Source: Dehalococcoidia bacterium (lineage in GTDB: Bacteria; Chloroflexota; Dehalococcoidia; GIF9; AB-539-J10). From it: a DNA stretch of 5,370 nucleotides. This document shows, piece after piece, positions 1 to 5,263 of the stretch (within the stretch, counting starts at the first letter, position 1; the number at the start of each line of letters is the position of its first letter). Below the pieces are notes generated by a model. It did no database searches and had not been told where the DNA came from. It saw nothing but the letters and a program-made list of their open reading frames with translations. The stretch lies in assembly GCA_018399375.1 (NCBI GenBank), contig JAGYOV010000074.1, positions 1 to 5,370 of the forward strand. The letters run 5' to 3'. Both the position numbers and the translations under genes were made by a program.

Positions 1-887
1 TAGAGGTTAAAGAAGCTACACCTGAGAAATTTCGTGATATTGACATCGCTTTCTTTTCTGCAGGTGCGGAAGTTAGCCGACGGCTATCACCTCTGGCGGT
101 GGAGGCGGGCGCAGTGGTTATTGATAATAGCGCTGCTTTCAGGATGGAGCCATGGGTTCCGCTGGTGGTCCCCGAGGTAAATCCTGAGGATATAGAATGG
201 CATAAAGGAATAATTGCCAATCCTAACTGCTCTACAATTCAGATGGTGGTGGTCTTGCATTATCTGCACAGGATTAATCCCATAAAGCGCATTGTTGTCA
301 GTACCTATCAATCGGTCTCTGGAACAGGAGTTGCTGCCCTGAAAGAGCTGACCAGTCAGACGAGGTTAGTTTTGGAGGGGCGTGTGGTTTGTCCTCATAT
401 TTATTCTCATCAAATAGCTTTTAATGTATTGCCGGAGATAGATGTCTTTCTTGATGATGGCTATACTAAAGAAGAGCAGAAGATGCAAGGGGAAACTCGC
501 AAGATAATGCATGCTCCTGATATTGGAGTATCGGCGACCTGTGTGAGGGTTCCGGTGTATTATGGTCATAGCGAAGCGGTGAACGTTGAATTTGCTTCGT
601 ATATCACTCCAGAAGAGGCTAGAAAGATCCTGGTGCAGTCTGCTGGAGTTAGAGTGCTGGATGATCCGGTAGTTAGTTTCTATCCGCAGCCCTGGGCAGC
701 CAGCGGCTCGGATCATGTATTTGTAGGGCGTATACGAAAGGATACTTCCTGCTCCAATGGGTTGGTTATGTGGATCGTAGCTGATAATATACGTAAGGGA
801 GCAGCTCTGAACGCTGTCCAGATAGCTGAAGAAGGGATCCGGAGGGGGTTGGTTAATGTTCCTGAGAGAAGTTCGGAACGATCGTAA
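1..887 (+). CDS. asd: Aspartate-semialdehyde dehydrogenase, 5'-truncated by the window edge
   Basis: The enzyme reduces L-aspartyl 4-phosphate with NADPH to L-aspartate 4-semialdehyde, the branch-point intermediate for lysine/diaminopimelate, threonine and methionine; it is cytosolic. The reading frame is open from base 3 (first full codon GAG), so 294 residues are visible. The family usually has about 340, so roughly 45 N-terminal residues, including the first Rossmann glycine motif, lie outside. Visible hallmarks: AFFSAGAEVS and VIDNSAAFRM (end of the nucleotide-binding part); NPNCST with the catalytic cysteine at 228-230; SVSGTGVAALKEL; AFNVLPEID; ETRKI; RVPVYYGH with the probable catalytic histidine at 567-569; GRIRKD (substrate arginine); and the C-terminal WIVADNIRKGAALNAVQIAE helix. 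The GTG at 99 lies inside the conserved domain and is not the real start. The usual DNSSAFR is DNSAAFR here, a mild change. dapA follows after 19 bases, so the two form a lysine-pathway operon. Confidence 0.96.
   Translation, partial: EVKEATPEKFRDIDIAFFSAGAEVSRRLSPLAVEAGAVVIDNSAAFRMEPWVPLVVPEVNPEDIEWHKGIIANPNCSTIQMVVVLHYLHRINPIKRIVVSTYQSVSGTGVAALKELTSQTRLVLEGRVVCPHIYSHQIAFNVLPEIDVFLDDGYTKEEQKMQGETRKIMHAPDIGVSATCVRVPVYYGHSEAVNVEFASYITPEEARKILVQSAGVRVLDDPVVSFYPQPWAASGSDHVFVGRIRKDTSCSNGLVMWIVADNIRKGAALNAVQIAEEGIRRGLVNVPERSSERS
841..848 (+). promoter_or_regulatory. Alternative dapA ribosome-binding site inside asd
   Basis: A purine run GGAGGGGG lies seven bases before an in-frame ATG at 856, within the last codons of asd. 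It could serve an extended DapA with 17 extra N-terminal residues, whose frame would overlap asd by 32 bases. I consider this start less likely than 907, because the extra residues fall outside the normal DapA fold. Confidence 0.3.
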
Positions 888-892
888 TGGCC

Positions 893-898
893 AGGGGG
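893..898 (+). promoter_or_regulatory. Ribosome-binding site of dapA (favoured start)
   Basis: AGGGGG is followed by eight bases and then ATG at 907. This spacing is ideal, and the resulting protein starts just before the conserved GRLLTAMVTP segment, as DapA proteins normally do. The site lies in the short asd-dapA spacer. Confidence 0.65.
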
Positions 899-906
899 CT
901 AAGCTA

Positions 907-1812
907 ATGAAGAAGAATTTAGGACGTTTGCTAACAGCTATGGTTACTCCCCTTGATGCTGCAGGGGAGGTTAATTATCAGCAAGCTAGAAATCTGGCGC
1001 GATGTTTGATGGATTCGGGTAGCGATGGGCTGATAGTTTCTGGCACTACAGGTGAGTCTCCCACGCTTACTATGGATGAGAAATTGAGGCTTTTTGCTGA
1101 AGTCAAGGAAGAAATAGCTCATCGTGGAGTGGTAGTAGCTGGCACAGGTAGCAATAGCACCAGAGCGAGCCAGGAGTTAACTAGGGAAGCGGAAAAAGTA
1201 GGTGTTGATGCCTGTCTCCTGGTGGTCCCCTATTATAACAAGCCTTCACAGGAAGGTTTATATCAGCATTTTAAGACCATTGCTGAGTACACTTCTCTGC
1301 CGTGTATTGCCTACAATGTACCTTCTCGTACAGTTATCAACCTTACTGCTGAGACCACGATCAAGCTAAGTCGAATAGATAACGTGGTAGGCGTAAAGGA
1401 AGCCAGCGGGAATATGGAGCAAATAGCTAACATTGTGGCGGGGGTACGGGAGAATTTCTTGGTCTATAGCGGTAACGATAGCGATACATTCCCCTTGCTT
1501 GCTATTGGTGGATACGGTGTCATCAGCGTTGCTTCTCATATAGTGGGTGTTCAGATAAAGAAAATGATAGATCTTTTCCTTGGCAACAAGGTGGAAGAGG
1601 CGGCTTCTATTCATCGACACTTGCTGCCGCTGATAAAAGCTCTGTTCGTTGTTTCCAATCCTGTGCCCTTGAAGTACGCTCTCAATTATCTTGGCTTCTC
1701 TGTAGGGGGGACTCGTTTGCCTCTGGTCGAAGCTGATAGTAAATCAGTTGAATTTATCCGGTCAACTTTGATGAATTATCAAGTAGACTTCCCTCTTCGG
1801 GACAATCTCTAA
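907..1812 (+). CDS. dapA: 4-hydroxy-tetrahydrodipicolinate synthase (dihydrodipicolinate synthase)
   Basis: DapA condenses pyruvate with aspartate semialdehyde, the product of the gene just upstream, to give hydroxy-tetrahydrodipicolinate, the first committed step to diaminopimelate and lysine. It is a cytosolic TIM-barrel aldolase, usually a homotetramer. From ATG 907 it has 301 residues, against about 290-300 for the family. Visible features: LLTAMVTPLD near the N-terminus; GTTGESPTL (46-54) with the pyruvate-binding threonines; AGTGSNST (78-85); PYYNKPSQEG (108-117); YNVPSRT (136-142) with the catalytic tyrosine 136 and substrate arginine 141; GVKEASGN with Schiff-base lysine 164 (codon 1396-1398); SGNDSDTFPLL and GVISVASHI in the second half of the barrel. 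All key residues are present, so it should be active. An ATG at 856 would add 17 residues and overlap asd. It is the last gene of its unit. Related aldolases (NanA, KDG aldolase type) are possible in principle, but the asd context and the motif set favour DapA. Confidence 0.95.
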   Translation: MKKNLGRLLTAMVTPLDAAGEVNYQQARNLARCLMDSGSDGLIVSGTTGESPTLTMDEKLRLFAEVKEEIAHRGVVVAGTGSNSTRASQELTREAEKVGVDACLLVVPYYNKPSQEGLYQHFKTIAEYTSLPCIAYNVPSRTVINLTAETTIKLSRIDNVVGVKEASGNMEQIANIVAGVRENFLVYSGNDSDTFPLLAIGGYGVISVASHIVGVQIKKMIDLFLGNKVEEAASIHRHLLPLIKALFVVSNPVPLKYALNYLGFSVGGTRLPLVEADSKSVEFIRSTLMNYQVDFPLRDNL

Positions 1813-1813
1813 A

Positions 1814-1838
1814 AGTGGATGGGAGCTAACCATCCACT
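1814..1838 (-). terminator. Hairpin between convergent dapA and purA, probable purA terminator
   Basis: AGTGGATGG (1814-1822) and CCATCCACT (1830-1838) form a perfect 9-bp stem with a seven-base loop. Read on the minus strand, the stem ends in a T run (ACTTTTAG), as in a weak intrinsic terminator, about 70 bases beyond the purA stop. Read on the plus strand, no T run follows, so its role for dapA, whose stop is at 1812, is less certain. Confidence 0.6.
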
Positions 1839-1907
1839 GAAGTAACCTGCTAGGGTAAGTTTCTCTCGGCGAAGTTGGTAGGGGAAGGTTTCCTGCTAGC
1901 CCATTTC

Positions 1908-3194
1908 CTAAGGGAGTGGTGAGTTTACCTTTATAAGTTGCGTTCGGTTTGGTCCCACTGAGACGAAATTGATAGAGCAGGAGAGTAGCTCTTCAAGTCT
2001 AGCTATAAGGCGATGGGCTTGGGCTGGCAGTTGGGTGAAATTAACGGCTTTACTTATCGGTTCCTGCCATCCTGGCAGCTCTTCATATATGGGCTGACAT
2101 TTCTCTAACAGTGATATATCACTGGGGAAGTAATCGATAATGTCTCCGTTTAGCTTGTAGGAAGTGCAAATCTTAATTGAAGGAAATCCGTCATAGATAT
2201 CAATATGAGTTAGGGCTATACTGGTCAAGCCGTTTAACTGGGTACTTAGGCGTCCTGCCACAGCATCAAACCAACCACATCGCCTGGGTCTTCCTGTGGT
2301 AGTTCCATATTCATGTGCTTTTTCTCGTATAAGTTCGCCAATTTCATCCTTTAGTTCTGTAGGCATAGGGCCGCTGCCCACCCGAGTAACGTATGCTTTG
2401 AATACTCCTATTATCTCAGTGGCTTCTCGTGGGCTTAACCCCGTTCCCGCGGTCACTGCTCCTGATAGAGGAGATGAAGATGTTACATAGGGATACGTTC
2501 CAAAGTCGGTGTCGAGCAGGGCTCCTTGGGCACCTTCTAGAATGATAAAGTCTCCTCTCTTTACCGCGGAATTGATTATGGGCAAAGTTTCTATAATGTA
2601 TGGAGATAATCTCTCTCCATAACGGCAATATTCTTGGTATATCTTCTCTAGCGATAGTGGGGGTACTTCGTATATCTTGGTTAATATGGCGTTTTTAAAC
2701 TCTAGGGCTGGTCGCAGCCGGCTCAATAGAACATCTTTATTTCGCAGATCGCCAATGCGGATTCCTGTACGGGATACTTTGTCAGCAAAGGCTGGGCCAA
2801 TGCCCCTCTTTGTTGTTCCTATTGATCCTTCACCGCGCCTTTGTTCTTCTAGACTATCCATAAGCGTATGATAGGGCATGATGAGGTGTGCACGGTCGCT
2901 AACGAGGAGATGGCTTGTGTCTACTCCATGGCTTTCCAGGTTGTCTATTTCCTCCAGAAGAACAGCTGGGTTTATTACGACGCCATTGCTGATAATGCCA
3001 GTTACCTGGGGATAGAATATGCCAGAAGGCACAAGGTGCAAACTGAATTTGCCCTGGGGGTTGATTATTGTGTGACCAGCATTATCGCCCCCCGAGAAGC
3101 GGATCACCATGTTAGCTTTTTCTGCCAGGATATCAACTATCTTGCCTTTGCCTTCATCTCCCCATTGTCCTCCAACGACAGTTACAACAGCCAT
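1908..3194 (-). CDS. purA: Adenylosuccinate synthetase
   Basis: PurA joins IMP and aspartate with GTP hydrolysis to form adenylosuccinate, the first step from IMP to AMP, in the cytosol; it normally works as a homodimer. The 428 residues match the family length of about 425-432. Motifs in order: QWGDEGKGK (10-18) with the catalytic Asp13 and Lys16; GDNAGHT (36-42) with His41; HLVPSG (53-58); GTTKRGIGPAFADK (126-139), the second family signature; EGAQGALLDTDFGTYPYVT (220-238); RVGSGPMPTE (271-280); GTTTGRPRRCGWFD (297-310); THIDIYDG (329-336), the guanine-recognition region, where the usual Lys-Leu-Asp is His-Ile-Asp but the aspartate is kept; VGPNR (413-417). The ATG is preceded by AAGGAG eight bases away and follows the upstream gene's TAG with no gap, so translation is probably coupled to the phosphatidyltransferase. 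The enzyme looks complete and functional. Confidence 0.97.
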   Translation of the reverse strand: MAVVTVVGGQWGDEGKGKIVDILAEKANMVIRFSGGDNAGHTIINPQGKFSLHLVPSGIFYPQVTGIISNGVVINPAVLLEEIDNLESHGVDTSHLLVSDRAHLIMPYHTLMDSLEEQRRGEGSIGTTKRGIGPAFADKVSRTGIRIGDLRNKDVLLSRLRPALEFKNAILTKIYEVPPLSLEKIYQEYCRYGERLSPYIIETLPIINSAVKRGDFIILEGAQGALLDTDFGTYPYVTSSSPLSGAVTAGTGLSPREATEIIGVFKAYVTRVGSGPMPTELKDEIGELIREKAHEYGTTTGRPRRCGWFDAVAGRLSTQLNGLTSIALTHIDIYDGFPSIKICTSYKLNGDIIDYFPSDISLLEKCQPIYEELPGWQEPISKAVNFTQLPAQAHRLIARLEELLSCSINFVSVGPNRTQLIKVNSPLP

Positions 3195-3788
3195 CTATCC
3201 TTCTCCTTTTCTCGTCTGCTTTCTGACATAATGCAATCTCTGAATTACGGTGATATAAACGAAGACTGCTAAAATACACAGAACGAAAAATACCTGGCCT
3301 ATTAGTAAACCTATGGCCAGAACTATAACCCTTTCTGCTCGAGTGAACAAACCAACTTTACATTCTAGCCCCAGCCCCTCTGCTCTAGCCCTTATGTAGC
3401 TTATTAGAAATGAGCCTATTAAAACGGCGAAGATAAGGATAATCTCTAAAGTCTCCTGCTTTGGAATATACCAGAGCAGCATGCCAAAAAGTATTGCTGC
3501 TTCAGCAAGACGGTCAATGGATGAGTCCAGGATGGCACCAAATTGTGTAGCCTGATTGGTAAAGCGAGCTAGTGCTCCATCAAGTAGGTCAAATAGGCCA
3601 GAGATCAGTACTAGCGCTCCCCCGAGAGAAAAGTGACCGACAGCTATCACATAGGCTGCAGCTATGTTCAGCCCCAGCCCTGTAAGAGTCAGCGCATTTG
3701 GCGTTATTTTGGTTTTGCTGAGGATTTTGATAAATGGAGAGGTAATGAATATAGCCAGCTTGCTACGAGTTCTCGTTAAATTCACCAA
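3195..3788 (-). CDS. CDP-alcohol phosphatidyltransferase, probably inositol-phosphate type (PIP/AIP synthase-like)
   Basis: A 197-residue membrane enzyme of the CDP-alcohol phosphatidyltransferase family, which transfers a phosphatidyl group from a CDP-lipid to an alcohol. The complete signature D-x2-DG-x2-AR-x8-G-x3-D-x3-D is visible: Asp67, Asp70-Gly71, Ala74-Arg75, Gly84, Asp88 and Asp92, the metal ligands and catalytic base. About six hydrophobic segments can be drawn (roughly 34-51, 55-69, 94-107, 114-131, 153-170, 167-182, the last two close together). SYIRARAEGLGLE (130-142) followed by TRAER (149-153) resembles phosphatidylinositol-phosphate and archaetidylinositol-phosphate synthases. 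The inositol-phosphate synthase gene upstream supports inositol 1-phosphate as acceptor; that is an inference. Glycerol-phosphate (PgsA) specificity is the main alternative. There is no ATG start: TTG at 3786-3788 lies nine bases from AGGA, with GTG at 3783-3785 as the alternative; an in-frame TGA lies a short way upstream. The stop codon abuts purA. Confidence 0.87.
   Translation of the reverse strand: MVNLTRTRSKLAIFITSPFIKILSKTKITPNALTLTGLGLNIAAAYVIAVGHFSLGGALVLISGLFDLLDGALARFTNQATQFGAILDSSIDRLAEAAILFGMLLWYIPKQETLEIILIFAVLIGSFLISYIRARAEGLGLECKVGLFTRAERVIVLAIGLLIGQVFFVLCILAVFVYITVIQRLHYVRKQTRKGEG
3203..3208 (-). promoter_or_regulatory. Ribosome-binding site of purA inside the upstream gene
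   Basis: On the minus strand AAGGAG precedes the purA ATG by eight bases. It lies within the last codons of the phosphatidyltransferase gene, whose TAG directly touches the ATG. Ribosomes finishing the first gene would cover this site, as is typical of translational coupling. Confidence 0.75.
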
Positions 3789-3794
3789 TTCAGA

Positions 3795-3801
3795 TTTTCC
3801 T
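3795..3801 (-). promoter_or_regulatory. Ribosome-binding site of the phosphatidyltransferase gene
   Basis: On the minus strand AGGAAAA occurs upstream of the start region. The AGGA core is nine bases from the TTG at 3788 and twelve from the GTG at 3785, which slightly favours TTG. It is weaker than the AAGGAG-type sites of purA and ino1, and together with a non-ATG codon suggests modest translation. Confidence 0.45.
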
Positions 3802-3846
3802 GCTTGCTGTCATATTTTTCGTGAAAAGAAGCTCTACTGCGTTTTT

Positions 3847-3875
3847 GTCCAGATATCCAGAGAAATTGTCTGGAC
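3847..3875 (-). repeat. Nested inverted repeat with two alternative hairpins
   Basis: GTCCAGA (3847-3853) and TCTGGAC (3869-3875) are perfect complements with a 15-base loop. A second TCCAGA (3856-3861) inside the loop can instead pair with TCTGGA (3869-3874) across a seven-base loop. The two pairings share one arm and exclude each other. On the minus strand the element is followed by AAAAA rather than T, so it is not a standard terminator for the downstream genes. It would sit in the phosphatidyltransferase leader if transcription begins at the nearby TATAAT. Confidence 0.5.
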
Positions 3876-3902
3876 GTTACACGACGCAAAGAGTGGGGCT
3901 CA

Positions 3903-3908
3903 ATTATA
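3903..3908 (-). promoter_or_regulatory. Possible -10 element of an internal promoter
   Basis: A perfect TATAAT on the minus strand, about 115 bases before the phosphatidyltransferase start. No TTGACA-like -35 is found at 16-19 bases, where the sequence is A-rich. It is either an activator-dependent promoter or a chance match in AT-rich DNA. Confidence 0.3.
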
Positions 3909-3934
3909 TAGAATGCCATCTTTCATTTATTTTG

Positions 3935-3945
3935 TTGCCAGGCAA
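3935..3945. promoter_or_regulatory. Short palindrome, possible operator
   Basis: TTGCC-A-GGCAA is a perfect inverted repeat with 5-bp arms around a single base. Its centre would lie about 44 bases upstream of a start site set by the TATAAT at 3903-3908, a position often used by activators that replace a -35 contact. A match of this size can occur by chance. Confidence 0.2.
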
Positions 3946-4056
3946 GCGCACCTTATCGACATTAACTAAACCGGAGGTAAAGGATCAGCGGAGTGCAGTT
4001 GACTTCTCCATAACTAAAGAGGCATGGTTATAAATAGCCTTTGTATTATGGCCAGC

Positions 4057-5196
4057 TTATATTGTTTCAATCTGCTCTCCCGTCTGACCTAGTTGTATTT
4101 CTGGCAGTGAAATGGGGTTTGCCTGTTCCTTCCCTGCAATGAAGGACTCCGTTCTGATACGAGCTTCTTCATCCGAGAATTGGAGCGGTGGAGACTTCAT
4201 AAAGTAAGAAGCAGGTGCTACGATGGTTCCGCTAAGGCCACGATCCAGGGCCAGCTTACAGCATCTTATGGCATCTATGATCACTCCTCCTGAATTTGGG
4301 CTGTCCCATACTTCCAGTTTCAGTTCCAGGTTCAACGGGACATCGCCGAAGGTGCACCCCTCCATCTTAATATGACAGAATTTGCGGTCGGCCAACCATG
4401 GCACGTAGTCACTGGGCCCAACATGTATGTTTTCGCTACCTATATCGTAATCCAGTTGTGAAAGGACCGAGTTGGTTTTGGAAATTCTCTTGGACTCTAG
4501 ACGTTCTTCCTCTAGCATGTTGTAAAAATCAGTATTACCCCCGAAATTCAGCTGATAGGTTCGCTCTAGCTTGACGCCGCGATCCCGGAAGAGCTTCGTC
4601 AAAACGCGGTGGACGATAGTAGCTCCTACCTGAGATTTCACATCATCTCCGATTACCGGTAATCCTCTTTCAGCAAACCGTTTTTGCCAGTAGGGCTCCC
4701 GCGCAATGAACACGGGCATACAATTGATGAAGCCGCAACCAGCCTCCAGCACCTGTTCGGCATACCATTTTGTTGCCATTTCGCTCCCTACAGGAAGATA
4801 GTTGAGTACTACGTCCGTTTTGGTCTCTTTGAGAATGCCCACTATGTCAGCGGTAGGCCCTGGCGCCTTGGTGATGATTTTGGACAGGTATTTACCTAGC
4901 CCGTCATGGGTCATGCCTCTATGAACTGTGATTCCTGTTTTAGGAACGTCACAGAACTTTATGGTGTTGTTGGGAGGAACATAAATGGCTTTGGACAGGT
5001 CCTTCCCTACTTTGTTTTTATCTATATCAAAGGCGGCTGTAAAATTAATATCGGATATGTGATAACCTCCAAGGTTAACGTGCATCAATCCTGGAATGAA
5101 TTCACCCTCGTGAGCATTTCTGTAATAATGGACGCCCTGAACTAGAGAAGAAGCACAATTGCCCACACCAATTATAGCTACATTTATCTTGCCCAT
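4057..5196 (-). CDS. ino1: Inositol-1-phosphate synthase (myo-inositol-3-phosphate synthase), actinobacterial/archaeal type
   Basis: The enzyme converts glucose 6-phosphate to 1L-myo-inositol 1-phosphate (also named 3-phosphate) by an NAD-dependent oxidation, aldol closure and reduction; it is cytosolic and makes the head group for inositol lipids or solutes. The 379 residues resemble the compact mycobacterial Ino1 (about 367), not the much longer eukaryotic enzymes. Motifs in order: GVGNCASSLVQG (10-21), the NAD-binding glycine loop; PGLMHV (35-40); NYLPVGSE (132-139); GDDVKSQVGAT (183-193); LNFGGNTDFYNML (216-228); LESKRISKT (233-241); GPSDYVPWLADRK (260-272); GDVPLNLELKLEVWDSPNS (284-302), in the catalytic domain; MKSPP (333-337). 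A polar tail of about 25 residues after SFIAGK is not part of the core. The ATG has AAGGAGG 13 bases upstream, a slightly long spacing, but no other start codon is available in frame. It is first in its transcription unit, ahead of an inositol-lipid-type phosphatidyltransferase. Confidence 0.95.
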   Translation of the reverse strand: MGKINVAIIGVGNCASSLVQGVHYYRNAHEGEFIPGLMHVNLGGYHISDINFTAAFDIDKNKVGKDLSKAIYVPPNNTIKFCDVPKTGITVHRGMTHDGLGKYLSKIITKAPGPTADIVGILKETKTDVVLNYLPVGSEMATKWYAEQVLEAGCGFINCMPVFIAREPYWQKRFAERGLPVIGDDVKSQVGATIVHRVLTKLFRDRGVKLERTYQLNFGGNTDFYNMLEEERLESKRISKTNSVLSQLDYDIGSENIHVGPSDYVPWLADRKFCHIKMEGCTFGDVPLNLELKLEVWDSPNSGGVIIDAIRCCKLALDRGLSGTIVAPASYFMKSPPLQFSDEEARIRTESFIAGKEQANPISLPEIQLGQTGEQIETI

Positions 5197-5209
5197 GATT
5201 ATTTCAGTT

Positions 5210-5216
5210 CCTCCTT
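5210..5216 (-). promoter_or_regulatory. Ribosome-binding site of ino1
   Basis: AAGGAGG on the minus strand is a near-complete anti-16S match, 13 bases from the ATG. The strong pairing probably offsets the long spacing. It lies only a few bases after the predicted transcription start, so the leader is very short. Confidence 0.65.
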
Positions 5217-5227
5217 TTCACTGGACG

Positions 5228-5257
5228 ATAATATTGCATTGGAGGTTGTGGTGTCAA
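5228..5257 (-). promoter_or_regulatory. Sigma-70-type promoter of ino1
   Basis: On the minus strand a perfect TTGACA (5252-5257) is followed by 18 bases and TATTAT (5228-5233), one mismatch from the consensus. The predicted start near 5221-5222 leaves a leader of about 25 bases before the ino1 ATG. The promoter starts seven bases beyond the stop of the upstream fragment. It would drive ino1 and, by read-through, the phosphatidyltransferase and purA. Confidence 0.72.
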
Positions 5258-5263
5258 TGTACA

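Larger units (their letters stand above)
3789..4056 (-). other. Non-coding gap between ino1 and the phosphatidyltransferase gene
   Basis: This gap of 268 bases is long for neighbouring same-strand genes in this window. Minus-strand frames are broken by frequent stops. The plus-strand open stretches (for example GTG 3821 to 4033) lack a ribosome-binding site and any recognisable protein. I see no tRNA and no clear T-tailed terminator after ino1. The gap holds a TATAAT element, a short palindrome and a nested set of TCCAGA/TCTGGA repeats, listed separately. It may carry a second promoter and leader for the downstream pair. Confidence 0.6.

Noticed and set aside
366..716. Minus-strand 116-codon frame within asd
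   Set aside because: It is antisense to the catalytic part of asd and encodes no recognisable protein.
1846..1899. Direct repeat CCTGCTAG at 1846-1853 and 1892-1899 in the convergence zone
   Set aside because: Eight bases only, with no associated element, target-site pattern or structure; likely chance.
2868..3272. Plus-strand 134-codon frame antisense to purA
   Set aside because: It is a shadow of the conserved purA N-terminus and of the end of the transferase gene; the conserved motifs are all on the minus strand.
3664..3969. Plus-strand 101-codon open frame overlapping the phosphatidyltransferase gene
   Set aside because: Its first part is the antisense of a conserved membrane enzyme; the rest is gap sequence without protein-like features.
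3967..4000. Minus-strand 11-codon mini-frame and similar short frames in the gap, considered as a leader peptide
   Set aside because: No Shine-Dalgarno site, no run of one amino acid codon and no linked attenuator.
3821..4033. Plus-strand 70-codon open frame starting at GTG 3821, lying in the ino1-transferase gap
   Set aside because: No ribosome-binding site, no recognisable family, no convincing coding bias, and it runs against the direction of both flanking genes.
3999..4033. Plus-strand TTGACT with a TTATAA downstream, resembling a promoter
   Set aside because: The spacing is 23 bases, too long, and there is no plus-strand gene to serve.
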